A stretch of 13,477 nt of DNA from Phoronis ovalis (Eukaryota; Phoronida; Phoronidae): positions 1 through 13,477 of the forward strand of contig JAOXYB010037873.1 in the NCBI GenBank assembly GCA_028565635.1. Reading direction: 5' to 3'. Below are positions 8,112 through 13,477 of the stretch, in pieces (the stretch's first letter is position 1; each line of letters begins with the position of its first letter). The position numbers were made by a program, and so were the translations under genes. The notes beneath the pieces are model-generated. The model worked only from the letters and a program-made list of their open reading frames with translations. It did no database searches and had not been told where the DNA came from.

Positions 8112-9357
8112 CTCGAACGGTTCCTCCTTAACACATCTTTTCAAAGTACCTTATGATTATTCATGTATCATATTATAATAGTAATGATAACAGAGAGTGA
8201 TACCTTTAGCAGTAACTCATGATGCCAATTGGTATCACCAACATGCTGCACTTTGTGTTACAACATTTTAGTGGAATGATAATTATGATACACACTCTGT
8301 AAAACAGTTATTAATGTTTGGAAAAAAATTAAACTTTACAAAGTACCCTAGAGTGTGCACATTTTTGGGAAATATTAAAATCAGGAGAAGGGGGTTTTTA
8401 ATGATGGAAGTGTGTGAACTGAGTCTTTACTATAAACTACATAAAAAGTAACATAAAGTATACATTCCTTTCATGTAGTACATGTATGTATTAAAATAAA
8501 ACATTTCACTTCCTGACCATGTTTGTAAAAATAAAATGTAATATTGTTAGTTTGCCATATGAGTTAGAAGCATAGAATTATATCATTTTTATATTACAAT
8601 TATTATACAAACTCAATAAATATAAATAGAATCCCATGCAGAATGTAATACTTTTTATAATATCTAGGTTAAGAGCTGCATGTTTGATTTTCCGTAAAAT
8701 AGTTTTTAGTTCAGCCTGATGTATTCAGTATATATTGACTTACAATCAGGTTTATAGTTTCTGGAAATAATGCATTTCTGCAGTTTATCTGCAATTTTAC
8801 ATTTAGAATATTGTTAATCATATGCTGATCTTGTCTTGGTTATTTTATGTTAATTATTTTAATCATGTTATTGTTCACTGATTTATTCATTCAATGTTTC
8901 TGATCTGTATTGAACAAGTATTTAGTTTTTTTAGTACTATGATGATCAAAAACAAGGTGTGGAAAATTAGCATGTTGAGAATCGGACCCTTATTCTTGTT
9001 ATTGCAGTTTTAGCATTAAGACATTTTACATTTACCTTTAACACTTGTACTTTATAAATGCTAGATATAAAACAATGAATGAAGTTTTGAATAAATTAAC
9101 TGGTTGTGGAAAACAAATTGAGTTGTTACAGGATTTATTGTTAGTGCTCATCAAATTGTATTAACATTTGACACATAATTTTTTTTCGAATTTAAAACTA
9201 CTGCTGCATATTAATTACTAATGATGTAAATGTTTTTACAATAAATTCATTTGATTAAAAACTCAGAATTTTTTTAAATTAAAATAATATAATTATAATA
9301 AACACACTACTTTTGAACTTTTCTTCATCTTGTAATTTGTTCTTACTTTTGCAATGC

Positions 9358-9377
9358 TCACACTCACACTCACACTG
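9358..9377. repeat. Hexanucleotide microsatellite (TCACAC)3
   Basis: Three exact copies of TCACAC are followed by a partial one. Read on the minus strand it gives Cys-Glu repeats in a short chance-like frame. Confidence 0.8.
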
Positions 9378-9411
9378 GTAATTATCTATATTTGTATTAG
9401 TTCGTAGTTCA

Positions 9412-10520
9412 TTGACATCTTGGTCGGAAATTTGCTTTAAATTTACAAAATGAATAAACTTTGACATTAAAGTCATTCTTATAATAGGTGTGCCGGTAGG
9501 TGTGCTAGATCTAGTGAGGGTTCATTTAAACGTAACGAAGCGTGGCTACGCCTACAATTTTGTGGTTTAGATTTTGACTGCGTCGTTTTTAAAAGTTGGA
9601 ACAAAACTTCCTTATGACAGAAGCATTTGAATCATTTGACGTAAAAACTTCTTATTACGAAACACAAATCTGTAAAAAAAATTTACTAATCAGTACAACT
9701 TGAGAATGTACATGTTGAAGAAGAACAATTATTTTAAATGCAACCAAAAAAAATATTTTTGGGCAATTTGACATGACTAATTTATCGTCTTCAAAACACT
9801 GAAATTATGAACTACCATTAAAAATTGTACTTCAGGTGAAACATATTCATCAGCATGATAAAGTGTGATTTGTCTTGTAGTGAACAGAAACCAAGAATCA
9901 CTAATAGTATAGTAATATATATTTGCTAAAATTAGAATTATTCAATTGTGTCCAAAGTTGTTGTAAAACTAGGCCTCGTATGACTTATACCCGAGGGCTT
10001 CCAATGAAATTTGGAGGATATTTGCGCTATATACAATTACAAAGAAAATTTTGGGTTTCACATTTTAATTTGCGTCCCTGGCAAGATAGAGTTTTGTGTC
10101 CCAAATCTTGTCCACCGTCGATGCATGTATCCATTTTTCGAAAGACAATTCAAAAAAAGTAAACAATAACTTATGTGTCTGTTCTTTCAAATTGATTTCT
10201 GTGTACATTAATGTTTTACCTGTCAGCAACGTTTATGCTTGAGGCGGTGTATTTACACGACATTGGAAATACATTCAGTGATCGAGAGTGTCCGACAAAA
10301 TGAAAAACATTTACAATACAAGACTAAACTGCAACGTATCCACAGTAGATAATTGATGAAGAGTTAATTATAATTCTAGGCGTATTTGTTGCCCTAATTT
10401 CCAAGGAGATGTGAATCAGACAAACAACGTTTATTTATTTCCAAACCGCTAAACCACTATTTACAACGTCACATTAGACGTTAATGGATTTGCATGCGGT
10501 GATACCCACTGCCGGGTGTC
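9412..10520 (+). promoter_or_regulatory. 5' flank of gene B, start of the second duplicate
   Basis: GACATCTTGGTCGGAAATTTGC and the following ATAATAGGTGTGCC (9481-9494) resemble the gene A flank at about 2270-2335. The distance from this motif to the putative first exon is about 1.1 kb here but about 0.3 kb in gene A, so extra DNA lies in this copy. That extra DNA is somewhat richer in G+C and contains a 79-codon + frame at 9923-10162 that I do not regard as a gene. Near 10465-10495 are AACGTC/GACGTT inverted arms and an octamer-like ATTTGCAT. Confidence 0.35.
10465..10495 (+). promoter_or_regulatory. Candidate regulatory motif cluster upstream of gene B exon 1
   Basis: AACGTC (10465-10470) and GACGTT (10477-10482) form inverted arms containing an ACGTCA half-site like those bound by CREB-type factors. 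ATTTGCAT (10488-10495) matches the POU/Oct octamer on the reverse strand. They sit just upstream of the block shared with gene A, but I see no counterpart in gene A. Motif matches alone are weak evidence. Confidence 0.2.
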
Positions 10521-10600
10521 AATCCCTAATCAGGTAAAATGCATTCAATATCACAGTTATACCTCTACACGCATTCAAGATAACTGGGCACAGTCAACAG
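10521..10600 (+). other. Putative non-coding exon 1 / promoter-proximal block of gene B
   Basis: The block begins AATCCCTAATCAGGTAAAAT and ends TCAAGATAACTGGGCACAG followed by CAACAG|GTATTA, giving a donor at 10601-10602. It aligns along its length with 2649-2726 of gene A. The shared CAG|GTATTA junction is the main reason to read both as spliced untranslated exons. Confidence 0.55.
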
Positions 10601-11627
10601 GTATTATGTAGTTTTACATTTAAATTATGTTTTTAAATATAAAAAAATATTTTCAAAAAGTTATCTAATATAAATTTATAATATGCTGATGAAAATTATT
10701 GTGAGATTCAATTCCTTCCTTAAAAACGAGTTTTCTCTGTGAAGCCGGTAAAGCTATAGTTACGATTTGCGTGTTGTTTTTTGTGTTACATTGTAATTAT
10801 TGATAATACAATTAAAGCTTGAAAACCGTTTTCGGACAATAGGATCAAGACCGTATACAATCTTAATTAACAACGTAGGATAAAGATTTAATAAAATATA
10901 TCATATAATAATTGTTATCCTAACGGACAGATTACGGTTGTAAACTTATAAAGCAATAACAGGTACAAGAACTTTTAAACACCCAATTAGACAATGTGTG
11001 TATGCTAGCAGTTATAGCTAAAAGAAAAGACAGATAATTTTATTTACTGAAAGAAATGTTTAATAGCTATATTTCTGTAGGCAGGACGTCATTAGCAAGG
11101 ACATTAGTAGATTTATAAGGGTTAATGGAACAAAAAGAAACTGTAATACTAATTGTCCACATATTAATCTTTATCAAATTGTACTATGTTGTGAATAGAT
11201 AAAGTCTTTTGTGTTTGCTAAGATCAAATTCTTAGTCCTGGATGTTTTATTCTCTAAATGTTTCAGCCGCATATGTCAGGCCCATATTTTCACTGAATAA
11301 AAACTGATAAATGTGTAATATTGATGATAAGTGTGTAATAAATTAGTCATCTTGGAAATGTTTCAACCGCACTTTTCACATTATAAATTAATAGATAAGT
11401 ACATTTTTGATAAATAATAAGCAAATAGTTTTCTAATATAATATACATGTGGTATATCACCTATGTGCAGAAAATAATTTGTTGATCAGAAAAATTAAAG
11501 ATGAAGTCATAGGTTTAGAATGTAAACGCAGGCGTGCCTATTTAATATCAAATTTTTTTCTTAACTGTTTTGTTGGCTTAACGTTGAGAAAGCGTGTAAA
11601 CATTAAAATAAATGTTTCTTTTTTTAG
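10601..11627 (+). other. Putative 5'-UTR intron of gene B
   Basis: The stretch starts GTATTATG and ends TTTCTTTTTTTAG. It is shorter than the gene A counterpart (about 1.03 against 1.68 kb) but shares scattered blocks with it, for example AAAAAGAAACTGTAATACTA near 11135 against AAAAGAAACTCTGATACTTA near 3937. It contains a local 100-bp duplication (11256-11400) and no coding frame that I accept. Confidence 0.5.
11256..11410. repeat. Local duplication with 100-bp spacing
   Basis: AAATGTTTCAGCCGCA at 11256-11271 recurs as AAATGTTTCAACCGCA at 11356-11371. The sequence after each copy is also similar (TTTTCACTGAATAAAAACTG against TTTTCACATTATAAATTAAT). It appears single in the gene A intron, so the duplication is probably specific to this copy. 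Confidence 0.6.
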
Positions 11628-11717
11628 ATGATATATGTACTGTATGACAGATGAGACAGTCATAGCCTTTGCAAGTCATCAACATTACTAAAGCAATAAA
11701 AAAATCAACTATCAAGC
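11628..11717 (+). other. 5' UTR part of gene B coding exon 1, with upstream ATGs
   Basis: Ninety bases lie between the acceptor and the ATG at 11718. Compared with gene A there is about 30 bases of extra sequence near 11640-11672. ATGs occur at 11628, 11635, 11644 and 11651, each closing before the main start: stops end at 11654 (frame of 11628), 11691 (frame of 11635 and 11644) and 11665 (frame of 11651). TATGAC (11643-11648) and GTCATA (11659-11664) form inverted arms. Confidence 0.5.
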
Positions 11718-13477
11718 ATGAAGTCCATAAACCAGTCTTCGATTCTCTTTACTACTGTTATGTGGGTATTGATAGCAGTGACAGGTAAGAAAGTTGTAAA
11801 CGTAATTTTAATTATGGTATTTCGCATTCGGAATCGTTAAAGAGAGGCACACATCAGGACCGTCAGACACTTTTTCAAAAGGGGGGTGCGTTTGTGGTGT
11901 TTTAGAATTACAGATTTGAGAAAATGTCAGCATATCAGTTCAGTATAAAGGTCACTGAAACATCTCCGTGCTGCCAGAAAAAGTTGACAAGCAAAAAAAA
12001 AGCCCTTTTCCACTCTTATCGTAACAATATGTGCATTAAATATGTTTCTCCTATTTCAAGGGGGGGGAGGGCGTTCGCACCCAAAGCACCCCCCTCTCTA
12101 TGACGGGCCTGCATATGGATAAATGAAAAATACCCCTTTTTACTGTGTTTTACATTAAATATTCTTTTACAAGTTTGCAGTTACTTCACAGCTATAACAC
12201 AATATTGACTATTCTGCAGGTTGTTTCTTTATATTCATAAATATTAAAAAATAGTTAGGTGGTTGTTTGGTTGACCAGTTATAACATGCACCTCTGCTTC
12301 ATCGGTCTGCTTATTGAATTATCAATGTATCTAAATAATATCAAGATACCATACGCATGCACGGATGCAATACAATTTTGTTAAGACATTTACGAGCTGC
12401 CCATTAAATTACGTTAATGGATATTATTTTAGGAACAACTACCTCTGAAACTCCAACTACCTATATTGCTAACCAAACACAGACCACATTCAACTTAGAT
12501 CAAAATGCAACAACAATAGCTACTATCACCATGCCACAAGAAACAACAACAATCCGTGCTTCAACCATGGGACAAGAACCAACAACAATGGCTGCTTCAA
12601 CCATAGACCTAGAACTTGCAACTGTGGCTGCTACTGGAGTGGCACTAGAAACTACAACAGAAACAGAACAAGGAATTGCAACAATGGCTGCTACTACCAT
12701 GGGGCAAGAACCTACAACAATGGCTGCAACTACGTTGGGACAACTGGGCAATATAACAATTTCTAATACAACGTTGGGACAAGAAACAACAACAGCGGGA
12801 GCTTTAACCATGGGACAAGAACCCACAACAGTGGCTACTGCGCAAGAAACTTCAACAACAGCTGCAAATACCATGGGACAAGAAGAAATAACAATGGGAG
12901 CTACTGCCACGGAACAAGAAGTTATAACAATAGCTGCAAATACCATGGGACAAGAAACTACAACAGTAAGTTCTGCTATAACTTCAACACCTGAAATATC
13001 CATGGAACAAGAAACTACAACAATAGCTGCAACTACCATGGAATCAGAGATAACAACAATGGGTGTTTCATCCATGGGGCAAGAAACTACAGTGGCTTCT
13101 ACCACCATGGGGCAAGATACTGCAACAATGTATGCTAGTACCATGAGACAAGAAGCAATAACAACGGGTGCTTCAACCATGGGACAAGGAACAACAACTA
13201 TGGTTGCTAGTGCCAGGAGTCAAGAAGCAACAACAATGGGTACAACCACCATGGAACAAGAAGTAACAATAATGGATGTTTCAACCATAGGACACGAAAC
13301 TACAGCAATAACTGTAACAGAAGTAACAACAATGGGCGTTTCAACAATGGGACAAGAAACTACAACAATAGCTTCGACAACAATGGAGCAAGTTACTTCA
13401 ACAATGGCTGCTACTACAATGGAACAAGAAACTACAACAATGCCTGCAACTACCATGGAACAAGAAGTAACAACAAT
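11718..13477 (+). CDS. Gene B: mucin-like paralogue of gene A (partial, runs off right edge)
   Basis: CDS is join(11718..11784, 12433..>13477), 370 residues visible. Exon 1 encodes 22 residues beginning MKSINQSSIL, with the hydrophobic core VMWVLIAV, a likely signal peptide matching gene A (TTVxWVL shared). The phase-1 intron splits a Gly codon exactly as in gene A. Exon 2 opens with a short stretch containing NQTQT, also found in gene A, then from about 12498 becomes 12-residue repeats like TTMAASTMGQEP and TTIAATTMEQET. The frame is open to the edge. Repeats are Thr- and Met-rich and nearly Pro-free. Unlike gene A, Glu replaces Asn after Gln in almost every unit, and only four N-x-T/S sequons are visible, all in the first part. 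The C-terminal SEA-like, membrane and tail regions, if present, lie outside the window. A recent repeat expansion is inferred from the close similarity of units. Confidence 0.8.
11785..12432 (+). other. Intron between signal-peptide exon and repeat exon, gene B
   Basis: The 648-base intron has GTAAGAAA at the donor, identical to gene A, and TATTATTTTAG at the acceptor. It is more than twice the length of the gene A intron, and most of the difference is explained by the 257-bp transposon-like insertion at 11855-12111. Confidence 0.8.
11855..12111. mobile_element. Small non-autonomous DNA transposon (MITE-like)
   Basis: The element begins CAGGACCGTCA (11855-11865) and ends TGACGGGCCTG (12101-12111), inverted repeats matching at 10 of 11 positions. 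Inside these, GGGGGGTGCGTTTGTG on the left resembles the reverse complement of the right end (GGGGGGTGCTTTGGGTG), so the inverted termini extend further. It has no open frame and is richer in G+C than the host intron. CAT directly flanks both ends, compatible with a 3-base target duplication; an 8-base duplication as expected for hAT elements is not evident. The superfamily is therefore left open. Confidence 0.6.
12498..13477 (+). repeat. Coding 36-bp (12-residue) tandem repeat array, gene B
   Basis: Imperfect units of the form ACAACAATGGCTGCTACT + ACCATGGGACAAGAA repeat to the window edge, encoding TTMAATTMGQE-type units, mostly 12 residues with some of 9-14. Units are more alike in wording (ACCATGGGACAAGAA) than those of gene A, and the three-unit order seen in gene A is absent. 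Confidence 0.9.

Larger units (their letters stand above)
7342..9245 (+). other. 3' UTR of gene A and following intergenic DNA
   Basis: No coding frame of note follows the TAA at 7339-7341. Poly(A)-signal-like AATAAA hexamers occur at 8495-8500, 8530-8535, 8615-8620, 9090-9095 and 9240-9245, and ATTAAA near 7685, so the 3' end cannot be fixed. Two perfect hairpins lie at 7906-7935 and 8090-8111. The sequence is AT-rich and otherwise unremarkable. Confidence 0.4.

Noticed and set aside
9279-9476. 65-codon minus-strand frame with a CECECE stretch
   Set aside because: It is hydrophilic and looks somewhat protein-like, but the Cys-Glu part comes from the TCACAC microsatellite. The matching region near gene A has an indel that shifts the frame, so coding is not conserved between duplicates.
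9923-10162. 79-codon + frame in the gene B 5' flank
   Set aside because: It is slightly GC-richer than its surroundings, but has no recognisable domain, an arbitrary start context and no counterpart in the gene A flank. It could be part of an old insertion.
11449-11631. 60-codon + frame at the end of the gene B 5' intron
   Set aside because: It runs through the pyrimidine tract of the acceptor site and has no counterpart in the gene A intron.
12500-13456. Minus-strand frames of 226 and 78 codons across the gene B array
   Set aside because: Same cause as in gene A: antisense reading of the repeat units.
12498-13477. Repeated ACCATGG strings as internal start sites
   Set aside because: They resemble strong initiation contexts and are in frame, but they simply encode Thr-Met-Gly in each repeat unit downstream of a signal-peptide start conserved in both genes.

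Overview
The window looks like nuclear DNA of an invertebrate animal. It is AT-rich, its genes are split by introns with GT...AG borders, poly(A)-signal-like hexamers are scattered through it, and fragments of small repeats are common. The protein types (transmembrane mucin with a SEA-like domain) and the general texture fit a lophotrochozoan, perhaps a bivalve mollusc. That placement is inference; nothing in the window fixes the species.

The main content is a tandem pair of related mucin-like genes on the + strand with start codons about 7.25 kb apart. Gene A is complete in its coding part: join(4463..4538, 4823..7341), 864 residues. It encodes a signal peptide, a long Thr/Met-rich 12-residue repeat array packed with N-glycosylation sequons, a SEA-like domain, one membrane span and a tail of about 107 residues with two endocytosis-type motifs. 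Gene B starts at 11718 with the same exon plan, join(11718..11784, 12433..>13477), and runs off the right edge still inside its repeat array. Both genes also seem to share an upstream non-coding exon (donor sites at 2727 and 10601). Their 5' introns, signal-peptide exons and phase-1 second introns are recognisably related. The repeats differ at one key position: gene A mostly has Gln-Asn-x-Thr/Ser (a sequon), gene B almost always Gln-Glu.

Layout: 1-206, probable last coding exon of an unrelated, unrecognised gene; 207-2260, non-coding DNA with a foldback element (about 380-828), a degenerate 33-41 bp array (1267-1455), a 23-bp tandem repeat and a GC-richer relic block; about 2260-4462, duplicated 5' region of gene A; 4463-7341, gene A; 7342 to about 9250, probable 3' UTR and intergenic DNA; about 9412-11717, duplicated 5' region of gene B; 11718-13477, gene B, whose second intron carries a 257-bp transposon-like insertion.

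If both are expressed, they would give two related surface or secreted mucins with the same entry into the secretory pathway but different glycan load. Whether gene B keeps a membrane anchor cannot be seen here.
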